Positions 22,719-33,979 of a DNA stretch of 64,000 nucleotides are shown here, one piece after another. Source of the stretch: Aphrophora alni (taxonomy: Eukaryota; Arthropoda; Insecta; Hemiptera; Aphrophoridae); assembly GCA_963513935.1 (NCBI GenBank), contig OY740765.1, positions 116,503,362-116,567,361 on the forward strand, read 5' to 3'. Each line of letters starts with the position of its first letter. Position 1 is the first letter of the stretch. The position numbers and the translations under genes are program-made. The notes below the pieces were generated by a model that was not told the DNA's origin, searched no databases, and saw only the letters and a program-made list of their open reading frames with translations.

Positions 22719-25132
22719 CCTTAGAACTGTTCATGTTAAGTTTCTTCGTTTGTTTAAAAATTAATAAAATATGTTATTTGTATACAAAACCTAACATATA
22801 GGATATCATTTTTCTCAGAAAGATGCGTATAATTTATCTATGTAAAAAATAATAAAATATATGAAACAGTTTTGGAGTAAGTATGTTAGGTGTCAAAAAA
22901 TGAAGTTAACATTTTTCAAAAAAACCTGTATCATCCAAAATCAATAGCTTACCACCTTTTTTCAAGACATACAAAAGTTTTGTATAATATTTGTGAATAT
23001 ATTTAGAAAAAAAAATTTTGGTACATTTTCAAAAAAAATGTTTTACGAAAAAAGAGGAAATGTTTTGCCTAATTTGAAAAAAGTCACCAAAAATAGTAAT
23101 ATTATCCAAAACACAACTACAAATTATCATTTCCTTCAGAAAAGTGCATAGAATTTAGTTGTGTAGTGAAAAAAATTAGATCTAAAATATTTTGAGTTAT
23201 TAGTTCAAGAATCAAAAAATCGTCCAGTGACCAAAGCAATAATTCCACAGAAAAGGTAACGTACACCATACAATTTATTTTATTATTATTTTTTTCAAGT
23301 ATTACTAGAGATTTGTAATATATTTGTGGATAAAAGTTGTAAAAAAATATATTAATTTATTACATTTTCAAAAAAAGAAGATTTTACGGGAAAAGGTAAA
23401 AACTTAGGCCTCATTTGAAAAATCACCAAAAATAGTAATATTATTCAAAACACAACTACAAATTATCGTTTTCTTCAGAAAGGTGCATAGAATTTAGTTG
23501 GTGTAGTGAAAAAAAATTTAGATCTAAAACATTTTGAGTTATTTGGTCAGGAATCAAAAATTTGTCCGGTGGCCGAGGCAAAAATTGGATAGAAAAGGTA
23601 ACATAAACCATACAAAAATTTTTTCAATGAATTTTTTCAAGTATTACTAGAAATTTATAATATAATTGTGGATAAAAATGTTAAAAAGAAAAATCAATTT
23701 ATAAAATTTTCATTAGTTAGTATCTCAGAAATCAAAAATTCTTACAAAACCAAAGGCAAAATGCCAAATGGTTTATTTACATCTATCACCATTTTTTCAA
23801 AGAATTTATAGATAGGCCTATATAAATTTTGCATACATTTTGGTAAACACACAAAATTATTTTTATATGTAAACACATGGAAATTTGCTAAAAAGGTTAG
23901 ATCAGATATAACATAACCTATCTCTAGACAGCCACAGTATTAGATAAGTCTGACAATAACATTCACTCAAAACAATAAATTCTACAAACAATAATACAGA
24001 TATTATAATTTGTATACACAAATTATAATAAATAAACAAACATACCTAACAAAATAAGAAAATAATCCCTATCCATGCACTACGCCTATCACAATGTCAT
24101 TTTAGTACACAAACAATCCTGAGTAAAACAGTAACTTGCAAGCTCTAACAGTATAACCTAAAATAGCTCTAAGACATAATAAGAGGTACCAACAGAAAGA
24201 TCTAAATCTCATCTTCCAAATACTGTAAAGATTGGTTACAAAACATATAAAGTAATCGATATATCCTATTTAGTAAACTGCACCGAAAGAAAAATGAGTC
24301 TGGTTCGGTTTGGTTACTACTTCAATAGAAATATCTCGTGATCTATATAACTTACGATAATTTCAAATTCGTAGTTCGAAAGAGAAAGAAATATACTATA
24401 TAATATTGTCAACTTGTGGCATTTGGACAAGTATTACAAATTCGTAAAATCATATGAACACAGATATACATTTTTTCTATATAAATGCTGTCGCGTCAAG
24501 TCAGGCAATATAGCGGAATAGTGGACAACTTTAGTGAATTGTTCAATTTTTAGTTTTAGTGAGAAGGAATTTGGTCTACATGAATATGAAATATTGAAAC
24601 ATTATCTTTACAGTGATATATAATTTATTTCGATAAAATAATATCTACTAGGATAAAAGTTGAATTGAAAAAAATGTAATTTTTAGCGTGTAAAAATGAG
24701 TTAAAATTCTTGATTTTGTTTAATTTTTATATAATAAAAACTATAACAGATAGAAAGATTTGGAAAGCACAGATCAAAAGAGAAAGATGTGATCTATAGA
24801 ACAGTGTTATGGTCGATCTGTTTGACAGAAAAATAGATTTGTGAACATCTGAGAAAGAATGGCATCATTTCTACTTACAACTGCACAGTTCAAATCTTTG
24901 ATTTTACGCATAAAAATATGCAAACTTTAGCAAATTTTTTAATATTATTTATAACGTTTTGTGGTATTTTTTGAATGATTATGCATCTACGGAACATTAG
25001 CTTTCCAACACTATTTTTTTTTATTGCGGTAGGACGATTCTAAATGGGCGAAATGTTGAATTGAAAAAACCGTGATTTCTTGTCACATAATTGCTAAAGC
25101 CGAGTGACTTGAGCGACTTAACACTTGTAGGG
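22719..25132. mobile_element. pB-N copy 2 (non-autonomous piggyBac-like)
   Basis: TTAA lies at 22715-22718 and 25133-25136. The left end is CCTTAGAACTG; the right end, reverse-complemented, is CCCTACAAGTG. The left 1.1 kb contains roughly 340-bp tandem modules: CACCAAAAATAGTAATATTA recurs at about 23085 and 23424. The right half (GACAAGTATTA, GTTGAATTGAAAAAA, ATTCTTGATTTTG) matches 7560-7890 plus 10081-10489 of copy 1 without interruption, which shows where the non-LTR element entered copy 1. No coding sequence. Confidence 0.72.
22740..23800. repeat. Tandem modules of about 340 bp inside pB-N copy 2
   Basis: Three diverged repeats share the phrases AAAACACAACTACAAATTAT, TTTTGAGTTATT and TATTACTAGA. 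The same module occurs once or twice in the other pB-N copies. Function unknown. Confidence 0.65.
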
Positions 25133-25136
25133 TTAA

Positions 25137-28100
25137 GGGAGTGTAAGACTTTGGTAAGGTTAAATTTCGGTTCATATGAACGTATATGATTTTATCACTT
25201 TTGAAAATAGGAAATCCTTAAAATTAATGTTACTAGCTTGGCTGTGTTTGAAGTATTTCCAAATTGAATAAGGGATAATCAATACAGCTATAAATTTGAG
25301 TTTTAAATTTATTCGTTACTTGTGTAAAGTTAAATATATGTCATTCTTTACATCTTATTTATAAAAACTTTTGCACACACATTTATACTTATATCAAAAT
25401 CTATTGTGAAATTTTTAAAGGTATTACTTATTAGGTTTTTGTTTTATCTAAATATATTTCTGTATAATTCTATTCTTATTTTAACATGTTTCTTTCAAAA
25501 GATAATATGCATTTGCAAATTCTAAAGACAATTTATGTATCCTTTTAAATAGTGCCTTACATATATTTTATATTATTCTATTTACCTACTTATGAAATTA
25601 ATATCCCTTTGTTCTTTCCTTATATATAAATTATATATAAATACACACTTATTAAAAAGAAAATACAAAACACATATTATATAACACTTATATTTTATTA
25701 AAATTTTTTTTTTTACTTTATTATTTCACAAAACATATACAAATCAATTTAAATGCACTTGTTTCCTTTTAATTTACACCTTTGTTTACTTTTATTTTAA
25801 TTTTTTCATTTTATTGTCTAGACCTCAATGAATCCCTGATCCATCTGTCACCCCTCTCCCCATCTCTTCTCCTCATTTCAGATTTTAATTTTTTTTCATT
25901 CATATTGGTTGAAATGGTCACGAGAGTTATTTTGTTTTGCTGAATATGGAGTTTTAGTTTTGCACTAACATCTGCACATTATGGTAGACTGATTTATTGA
26001 TATTTGATTATTTTAACCTTGAGTTAGCCAGATACGACTGTCTGAGGTGTACTTTTACTTTATTTTTATCTTGATTTTGCTTATGGCTTTACAAGAGTTA
26101 TACAATTGTAAAAGGTTCAAACTGCTCCATAAAAAAAAAATTCTACTTTATTTTGCATAGTTATGTTTTGCTTAAGATTGTTTAGTATAATACTAGCCCT
26201 GCCAAGATTATGTGTATTGGCGTCCTTGCAACCTCTGGTCTTCTGAGGTGAGTCATGTCTAAAGTCAAGTGCAAACTTGTAAATCTTCTCATGGTGCACA
26301 GTGGACAATGTATAGTTTTAGTTCATCCCAAGCTAGTGGTGCAATAGCATATACAGATAGCTGCGTAGTTTCGACTCTAATACGTGGACAATGTACACTA
26401 GGCGACCTTCCTCGGGAGCTTGCTTATAGTGAATACAGGTGTGGTTTCATAGGTGTATCTGCCCCTTTCTTTATCTAGTCTTGGATTTAATCCCTCTTTT
26501 CAATCTTTCCTACCAGGTAGGTCTTTCTTTACCAACTCTTGTTCATTTCCAACCCTGATACTATTAAGAGTATTTTGAGGATGAGGGGCCTTATTTTATT
26601 TCTGTTCTTTTTTAAAGAGATGATGACCGAGATGGTTTTTCACCTTTAAACAATAAGGAGGGGGAAATAATGAGATCTTAAGTTTTATATAATTTTACCA
26701 GGATAATTCAGGCTTTGCCCAGGGTGATCAATAGATATTACTTCCCTAGTTACTTGAGGGATAAATAAAAGCCATTCAAACCAACCTAAAAGAACTTGAT
26801 AAAAAAAAAAAAAAATCTCTAAATTAATCCCAGTCCTCCATTTCAGTATAAAATGCTGCCTTCAAATGAACATGATCTTTTTAGCAATTGAAAAAGTAAA
26901 AATTAAGTTCAATAGTTTCAAATGTTTTTTTCCGTGTTACATAACATTTATGTTTGTAAGCAATTTTATTTGTCATATTTGAGGAATTTGCATCTGAACA
27001 TGGTGGTTTGATCTTTCGAAACCAGTGGAATATTCATAGAGTGCTTAACGGTCGAAATAAACTAGTTAATTTACCTATTTTCATTATTAATACTCCATTC
27101 TTGGAAGCTATATAATATTGTTTAAAAATTAAAGTTAAACATCTCAGAATTAGTAGAAATGGCTTCTGGCAAGACCATTTCTAAGTAACTTGATTAAAGT
27201 TCAATCTTTAGAAGGAACTTAACTTTGGAGAAGCAGTTAGGAGACCTGATGTGGTGCTGATGGTTTCTGAACTATAGTGATACTAATGATATAAGTGCTG
27301 AGATATAATGGCTGAGACATAGGTTGAAGTGTTGATTATCTAGGATTAATAAGCCACAGTATTCTTAGGCTAAAGTTCTCTCCATTACCAAATGTATCCA
27401 GGAAAATTTTCAGCAAAGTTAGAACAAAATGTACACAATTAAAGCACCGGCAGGTAAAATTGTCAATTTCATAATGGTTTGGGAATGTCTTGAAACCCTC
27501 TTATCCTGTCCTTTGAAAACCAAATAACTTTGTACTGGATACTGGGACATAAGGATATCGAGGGTAATGAAATGTATGAAAAGTAGCTAAAGCAGATTCT
27601 CCATCTAAATTCATAGGACTTGAGTTAGCAGTGTGGATATCGGTGTGCCAGTCTAGGACAACCATCAATAGACCGAATAAAAACATCACCATAGATGGAA
27701 TATATAACATTCCACATTTTTAGTTTCACTTTGGGTTAATACTTTGTTCAATATGTGAAGTATAACAAGATACAACGTAAGAATCTTACGTCATACTAGT
27801 ATTGCGATCGTATATTGAAGTCACGTATGGATGGACGGACAATTTTCCAGATTTGTTTAATGTTACAGAACCATTGAGTTTATGTGTCGTATGAATGAAA
27901 TAATTGAATATTATTAATGTTAAAATTTTAGGTTATAACTTATTAATTAATAATAGAAGCAAATAAGTCTAAATAATACGTAATAAATTTAGTGCAGTGT
28001 GTTTTGTGCACCAATACCTTTTGACAGACTATTTCTAATTAGCCCACAAATCCCACCAATAACAATATTTCCCGAACTGGAGGAGAACAGTATGCTTCTT

Positions 28101-28717
28101 GAGAATTCAATTGCTCTTCTTCAACGGATGAAGGAAGTCCTGTTTTTCGCTCTCTTGTTCCACAAGAACTTCTCATTACCAGAGTGGTAACCGTCTGTAA
28201 GAGCAACGCTTCGAATGAGCTATTCAAAGTAAAACAGTTTGAACTTAAATTTAATTAAATTCAGTGTTGCGTCCTTGGTATAAGGCACCTAAGTTGCATT
28301 TCAAATCTTATATATATTTTCATAACATATATTATTTGGTTATCGTAATGTAATGTAAAGGTCAAACGAAAATAAAAAACTAAAGAAACATTCTAGTTAG
28401 AAAATTTAAATCTTTGAGGAAAAAAATATCAATTTTGTAATATGAATAAATTACAATTGATTGTATTTGTAAAGTGATCATAAAGATAGACAAATTTAAG
28501 TCTCTTAAAGAATAACTATAATTTGTAAACTTTCCCTAGTTTTTCAATATAGACAGACAGTCATACTGTGAACACCATATGTTTGACTTATTATGTATTT
28601 GATATTTTTATCCATTGTCAATTGTTGAAATTATATTGCTGATAGTTGTAAGCATTGTTTGTTTTTAGAAATTACTTCCGCAGTTGGAAACCATCAATTG
28701 ATACGTATGTATGTATG
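25137..28717. other. AT-rich intron DNA with old repeats
   Basis: I recognise no gene. A stretch at 26590-26700 (ATGATGACCGAGATGGTTTTT) resembles 57775-57800 on the other strand and belongs to dispersed repeat Z. Short frames at 26269-26478, 27501-27710 and 27999-28227 have no recognisable domains. Confidence 0.4.
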
Positions 28718-28719
28718 TA

Positions 28720-29530
28720 CGAGGTGTGATAAAAAATATAGTGAGTGAATTTTTACAGCTCCTGGTGCTGATGGTACATTCATTTGAATTAATAAGTGCC
28801 ATCCTTTGAGATAGTCAGTGTCAAGTTTGAACAAAATGTGTCTTCTCAGTCCGTTTCCAGAGTCTGAAGAGCGAGGTCGTGTTTACCTTGTCTGTCAGTA
28901 TGGAATTGAATGATTGTCTTGAAGCAGATCCAGACTTCATGGCCAATATTATAACTCGAGATGAAAGTTGGATGTATGGATATGAACCTGAGACAAAAAT
29001 TCAGAGTTCCCAGTGGAAAACAAGTGACTCTCCTTGCCCTAAGGAGTCAGTCAAAGTCGAATGTTAAGGTCTTGTACATTGTTTTTTGTTTGATAATGAG
29101 GGTGAGCAGAATTCGTTCAAAGGGGAACAACTGTAAACTCTGAATATTACAAGGGCGTACTGCAACGTTTACAAAACGATGTACAGAGAAAGAAACCAGA
29201 AAAATGGGAAAATGGCTTCATCAAAACAATGTGACATACACACATCGCTTTTGTCCCCATGTGACTTGGGGTTATTCCAAAAAATAAAAACTGTGCTAAA
29301 TGGGAAACGTTTTGACATCATTCCTGACATTGAGAAGTCCACGACAGAACAGCTGAAGGCTCTTCTGAAAAAAGTCTTCCAAAAATGCTTCCAGTCATGG
29401 AATCAACGTTGAGATAAGTGTAGATTGCTAGCCGAGGAGAGTACTTTGAAGGAGATTATTTCAAATTTGATGTAAGTTTATTACTTTGATTGTAATAAAA
29501 TTATCCACCATATTTTTTTATCACACCTTG
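28720..29530 (+). mobile_element. Mariner, internally deleted
   Basis: The left end CGAGGTGTGATAAAAAATAT and the reverse-complemented right end CAAGGTGTGATAAAAAAATA are flanked by TA (28718-28719, 29531-29532). The element is 811 bp against about 1.3 kb for a full mariner. Reading the coding parts needs several frame changes. Confidence 0.9.
28880..29410 (+). pseudogene. Mariner transposase pseudogene
   Basis: The frame at 28879-29067 contains ITRDESWMYGYEPETKIQSS, the block with the first catalytic Asp (ITxDESWxYGYDPETK in the family). Frame 28961-29143 continues it with a shift. The frame at 29179-29412 gives CDLGLFQKIKTVLNGKRFD and the C-terminus. The block with the second Asp and most of the N-terminal helix-turn-helix region are deleted. 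The motif style suggests the irritans group, but this is not certain. No functional product. Confidence 0.85.
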
Positions 29531-29794
29531 TATTTTAGACATAAATATTCAAAAAAATATTAAATTTGGCTATTTACAAAGGAATCTGTAGTGTATTTGT
29601 GATTAAGTACATTTTCCTTAAAGAGTCCATTAAAAATTAATTAAGTGTCTGTGCTCTCTCACAAAATGGCGCCCAATAAATTTAAATAAGAAATAAGTTC
29701 AAATAATAAAATTTAATGTTACAACAGTCGGTACATGATGGAATTCCATGATGATGGAAATAATGAGATGATTATTTAATTCCACAAAACAGCT

Positions 29795-29840
29795 TTAATT
29801 GCAACATATGTTTCGCCGTTAGGCATTTTCAAGCAACTAA
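29795..29840 (-). ncRNA. Hammerhead-like motif, family C, left arm
   Basis: Minus strand. An 8-bp stem I joins TTAGTTGC and GCAATTAA with one wobble. Core TTGAAAA has U3 and A8 in place of C3 and G8. One extra T follows, then stem II GCC/GGC with TAAC loop, GAA, self-complementary mini stem III ACATATGT and cleavage base T. This is among the best-paired copies in the window. Confidence 0.6.
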
Positions 29841-30019
29841 ATTGAAAACAAAACAAGTCTAAACTAAAAATGTGAGACAAAAGGAAAGGTTAGAGTAAAG
29901 GGGTTGAGAAATGACAAAAGAAAGGTCAATGATCTAACCTGTGGGATGGAAGTGGGGGTGTTTTAGAAAACAAAGGTTACATAATAGGTCTCAATAGTAG
30001 TGATGAGTTAAGATGTATT

Positions 30020-30110
30020 TGTTCATTTAAGTTGGAAGTATGGTTTTTTAAAATTGATCTATTGATTTCTAAACATTCCAGGTTATTGAGTTTCCTACTT
30101 TTTTGTTCCA
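30020..30110 (-). pseudogene. C-terminal tail of a PLE protein
   Basis: On the minus strand this reads LNNLECLEINRSILKN and then SNLNEQIHLNSSLL. That parallels the ending of the intact PLE frame at 39410-40450 (LEEYEIYKR, then SSLLNEKLKF). Nothing of the reverse transcriptase or GIY-YIG domain remains. Confidence 0.6.
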
Positions 30111-30173
30111 TATGCAGAAGTTTAACGTTTAACTTAGGATCAAAATTATGTCCCAGTTGCTTGAAAATTAGTT

Positions 30174-30219
30174 TTAGTTGCTTGAAAATGCCTAACAGCG
30201 AAACATATGTCGCAATTAA
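30174..30219 (+). ncRNA. Hammerhead-like motif, family C, right arm
   Basis: Same structure as the left-arm copy: stem I TTAGTTGC/GCAATTAA, core TTGAAAA (30182-30188), extra T, GAA (30200-30202), mini stem III ACATATGT (30203-30210) and cleavage base C30211 (GUC). Stem II has one mismatch (GCC/AGC). Confidence 0.55.
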
Positions 30220-30273
30220 AGCTGTTTTGTGGAATTAAATAATCATCTCATTATTTCCATTCAAATAATAAAT

Positions 30274-31700
30274 TAAATTCAGTAAATTGCACTAGGTTAG
30301 AAAAGTTACAAATGGTTTTGTAGGGCATGCTCACAGTCAATTGATGATGAAAGTAGTCTCTCTGCTAAATTCAGTGGTATCTAATTGCTAAGAAAATCAA
30401 AGGTGTGCTTTTGGAAAGCACTTACACAAGATAGGGGAATATTATGAAAACCTTGTGTGTAGATTATAGGCTGTATTTATGAACATTCCATAGGATTTCC
30501 TTTGTTTAAGGTCTTCTTTACGCTGTTTCCTTAGCCCTTCTTTAACGATCTTTCATTTTATATACATACCTTTACTATTACCTTTATTAAAGAAAGGAAT
30601 TGATGATTAAATCTATTATCCTACCTTATTGTTAACGTTGGTCAAGAACTACCTTAAACCTCTCTTAACCATATTGTTCATTGATGAACGGTAGGCCTAG
30701 TTTGTTATTAAATATTATGAAAATGATGGAAGATTTGGACGATATGAATCAAGATGATTTTCTAGAATTCCTTATGTACATAAAAAAGGTAAGAACATGA
30801 GCACTGAAAGATTCCTGAAGGTTGTCAACATTTGATTTTTACAATGAAGATAAAATGTGTAAAATGATATAATTTAATATACAAAATAGAGATATTGTAG
30901 AGAATATTAAATAATATTGCATTGGAAAAAAGCGAAATTACTGAAATTAGAACATTCTTGTTGTGTAGTACACAAATCAAATAAAATGTTAAATAGGTAT
31001 TCGACCGCACATCATTTCTTCCCAACATTGCACTGACTGTGCGTTTATTCTCAATCTATGTTTTATATTTTTTAACCAAATGTTTTAATAAAGTTTTTCT
31101 AGATTAGAAAATGATCCTCTTCCTCTTCGCTGATCTTTCTCCTTTTAGTTGTGAATTCATCACCTAACAAATAAACACTAACACAAGGCATATATGTGAT
31201 TAACAATAGATGAAAACTGTTTAGCAATTAACGAAGAATCAGCTGTAGCAATTACTGAACACTTATTGGTTCTAATTGATGATGTAATTGATATTTATGA
31301 CATAGTTTCTTTAATCACTCTTTTCTAAAGGATAACTTAGTAAATGAGAGAGAATGTTAAAAAATGCTCATACATGTAATTTCAATTAAGGGTTTCTTTA
31401 ATTTATAGGAAAACAGGTTAAATATTACTTAATTATGTGTTTTCTTAGAATCTCTTACAGAAGTACTATGGAATGCTCAAAAATATGGCCCTATGTGGGT
31501 TAGACAATTAAAACACAGACCACATAACCTTTCATTGAGTTCCTCTTACCAGTAAGAGACTAAGAAGATGTTTGGAATTCAATCTCTTACTGATCTCTCA
31601 CATAAAGAGCTGGAACTAGTTTAGAGGACTAAAATGCTAGCCTAGAATCTAGGAGCTCAGTTGCGCATTAGGATGTATTAAGTCATGATATCGTAGATTT
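30274..31700. other. AT-rich intron DNA, no gene recognised
   Basis: No terminal repeats or protein-like frames were seen. Confidence 0.35.
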
Positions 31701-31704
31701 TTAA

Positions 31705-32115
31705 CCCTAGAAGTGGAATCACATTACATTTTTGATAATTTTTAATCAGTATTTAAAAAATAGTAATATTTTGCAAAACACAACTTGTTATATATCATTT
31801 TTCTTAAGAAGGTGAGATGAATTTATCTATGTAATAAAAAAAGTGTTAGATGAAAAGGTTTTAGAGTTAGTATGTTAAGAATCAAAAAATAAAGTGAAAA
31901 CACCACAAAAAGACCTGTATACACTATGTAACAATGTTTTGTCAAGATAAAAGTTTTATATTGTGGGTGTGAATAAATGTTGATAAAAAAATTATTATTC
32001 AATTTATAAAATTTACATGTTGAAAATCAATTGCTTTTATGGAAAAAAACCTTAAAAGTTACGCTTATTTTGAAAAATTCACCATAAATATTAATATTAT
32101 AGAAAACATTATGTT
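31705..32115 (+). mobile_element. pB-N copy 3, truncated
   Basis: TTAA (31701-31704) followed by CCCTAGAAGTGG, then one module with AAAACACAACTTGTTATA and TTTTAGAGTTAGTATGTTAA. This copy shows the uninterrupted sequence into which the Tigger of copy 1 inserted. Similarity ends near 32115 without a right terminus. Confidence 0.7.
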
Positions 32116-32939
32116 ATACATGCTCAGTTGAAAGCCATAATTTTTATTTGTTTATTCATCGTTCATTTTGTCTTTTTCTATATTTTTGATTTTTTTTTTT
32201 CAATTTTTATATGTATAACTTTCCTTTAATCTAATTCAATGTATAAATTGTCATGACTTTAATTTCTATATATTCTTGCTGCACTCATATTATCAAATGT
32301 TATGATCCAGACAAATTTAAATTCTTTCAAATAAATAGTTTTGAAATAATTGTGAGATGTTACATTTAAAGAATTTTATGTTTGAAATTTTTGATCTTAT
32401 ATTTAACGAATTTCCCTGTACAATTTACGCTGTGAAATTGATTTTTAACTGTTTTAAGGGCAAGAATGATTTTTTTATTTTTTGGAAAACCGTTTCCTTC
32501 TTATACAATTTTTTTTATTATTATTGACGGTTTGATTTTTTACACTGAGAAATTTATCATAAACAAACAAAACTTTTGCTAACTCCAAAATTACAGATAT
32601 TTATATTATACACATGATTACATATTCACAGACAGACAGAAATACATATATATAGACCATGTGGTCACTATGTTGGGTAGGATGAACATAGAGACCTCTA
32701 GTTTGCGCCATTCTTCTTATTTTTAAAAGACTTTTAAAATGAGGTATCACTCAATAGGGGTTGCTATTTTAAAATTCTTGACTTACCCCCAAAATGGGGA
32801 AGTTTTTGGGTTTTAATTTTTTGATACTTCAAAAAACTCCTCCTTTGGTTATCTAAACTTTCCCCAAAGTAAATCTGTCCATTTCCATTAATAAAAAAAA
32901 TAATAGAGGGGGGTGGGACTTTGGGACACATAGTATATA
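32116..32939. repeat. AT-rich DNA; 32690-32900 is a dispersed repeat
   Basis: The phrase GGGGTTGCTATTTTAAAATT and its surroundings resemble 57290-57330 (GGGTGTTGCTATTTAAAAAT). It probably comes from the untranslated region of an old retrotransposon. Nothing is recognised from 32116 to 32690. Confidence 0.45.
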
Positions 32940-33676
32940 CCGGGTGTTTCAAAATGAATAGCGGGGTTTTAACGCTTTATAACTTTTATTACATTAAACT
33001 TACCGCTATAAATGACACATCAAATGAAAAAGCAACTCAAAGAGTTTTACAGAAAAGTCTACAAGTAGTGTTCAATGTGATCACCATTCGTCACACGGCA
33101 CACGTGAAGACGATATGCGAGTTCTTCCCAAACTTTGATTAGTGTTTCTTGAGTAATTGTTATAACAGCTGCTTCAATCCTGTTTCTTAATTCGGGAAGG
33201 TCAGTTGGTAGTGGAGGCACATACACATGATCCTTTATGAACCCCCAAAGGGTGAAATCGCAAGGCGTCAGATCGGGTGACCGTGGAGGCCATGCGAAAC
33301 AAACTCTGTCATTGGGCCCTTTGCGGCCAATCCAGCGGTCGGGTACAGTAACGTTCAACCAATCGCGTACTTCGTTGTGCCAGTGAGGCGGCGCACCATC
33401 TTGCTGGAAAATGAAGTTCTCTTGTTCATCATCTTTCAACTGAGGGAAGAGCCATAACTGTAGAGTATCAAGATAAGAAGTACCAGTTACAGTTGCTTCG
33501 CCATTAGCGCTTTCTAACGGATGGCGGCGAAAACATTACGTGCACATGCGCACTGGTGCCAACAAACAAAACTGTTTGAGTTGCTGTTTCATTTGATGTA
33601 TCATTTATAGCTGTAATTGTAGTGTAATAAAAATTATAAGGCGTTAAAACCCCGCTATTCATTTTGAAACACCCGG
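32940..33676 (-). mobile_element. Tc1/mariner-type element with long inverted repeats
   Basis: Inverted repeats of roughly 110 bp with a few mismatches start CCGGGTGTTTCAAAATGAAT at both ends. TA duplications lie at 32938-32939 and 33677-33678. At 737 bp the 5' two-thirds of the transposase gene is deleted. GC content is clearly higher than in the flanking intron, which suggests a fairly recent arrival. Confidence 0.92.
33059..33439 (-). pseudogene. Tc1/mariner-type transposase, C-terminal part
   Basis: An open frame of 126 codons begins near the second catalytic Asp (FIFQQDGAPPHWHNEVRDW) and includes the third catalytic block PPRSPDLTPCDF. It continues through the normal C-terminus (YRLHVCRVTNGDHIEHYL). 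The frame is intact, but the N-terminal DNA-binding domains and the first catalytic Asp are missing, so it cannot transpose alone. The internal ATG at 33439 is probably not a natural start. Confidence 0.88.
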
Positions 33677-33678
33677 TA

Positions 33679-33979
33679 TATATAGTTATTTTAGTATGCA
33701 AAAGTACTAAGTACTTATTTTATCATGATACACATTTTGTCAAAGTGTCAAAGTAAAATATTTAATATTTGCATTAAAATTCACTAGTTAATTATTTACA
33801 TTCTATCTGATAAAAGCAGAGTAAGCAGTTTGATTAAGGAAGAAGAAAATTAAAACAAAAATAATTAAATAAATATGAAAACTGTGATGTCTAACTTCCT
33901 AGCTTATTTTATTGATTTTTATCAAAACAACATATAAATATATAGGTAAAAAATAAAAACTACTACAAAATATAAATAT
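33679..33979. other. No feature seen
   Basis: AT-rich intron DNA between the Tc1/mariner element and the hAT relic. Confidence 0.35.

Larger units (their letters stand above)
29711..30260 (-). mobile_element. Palindromic PLE-derived element, family C
   Basis: The 13-bp direct repeat TTCAAATAATAAA lies at 29698-29710 and 30261-30273. Two 87-bp inverted arms (29754-29840, 30174-30260) each carry a hammerhead-like motif pointing away from the centre. The 333-bp centre encodes, on the minus strand, only the last few dozen residues of a PLE protein. A one-sided 43-bp extension lies at the left. This is a 5'-truncated PLE whose ends form an inverted pair. Confidence 0.8.

Noticed and set aside
27004..27032. 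TTTCGAAACCAGTGG as a hammerhead GAAAC end
   Set aside because: No stem II or core sequence upstream.
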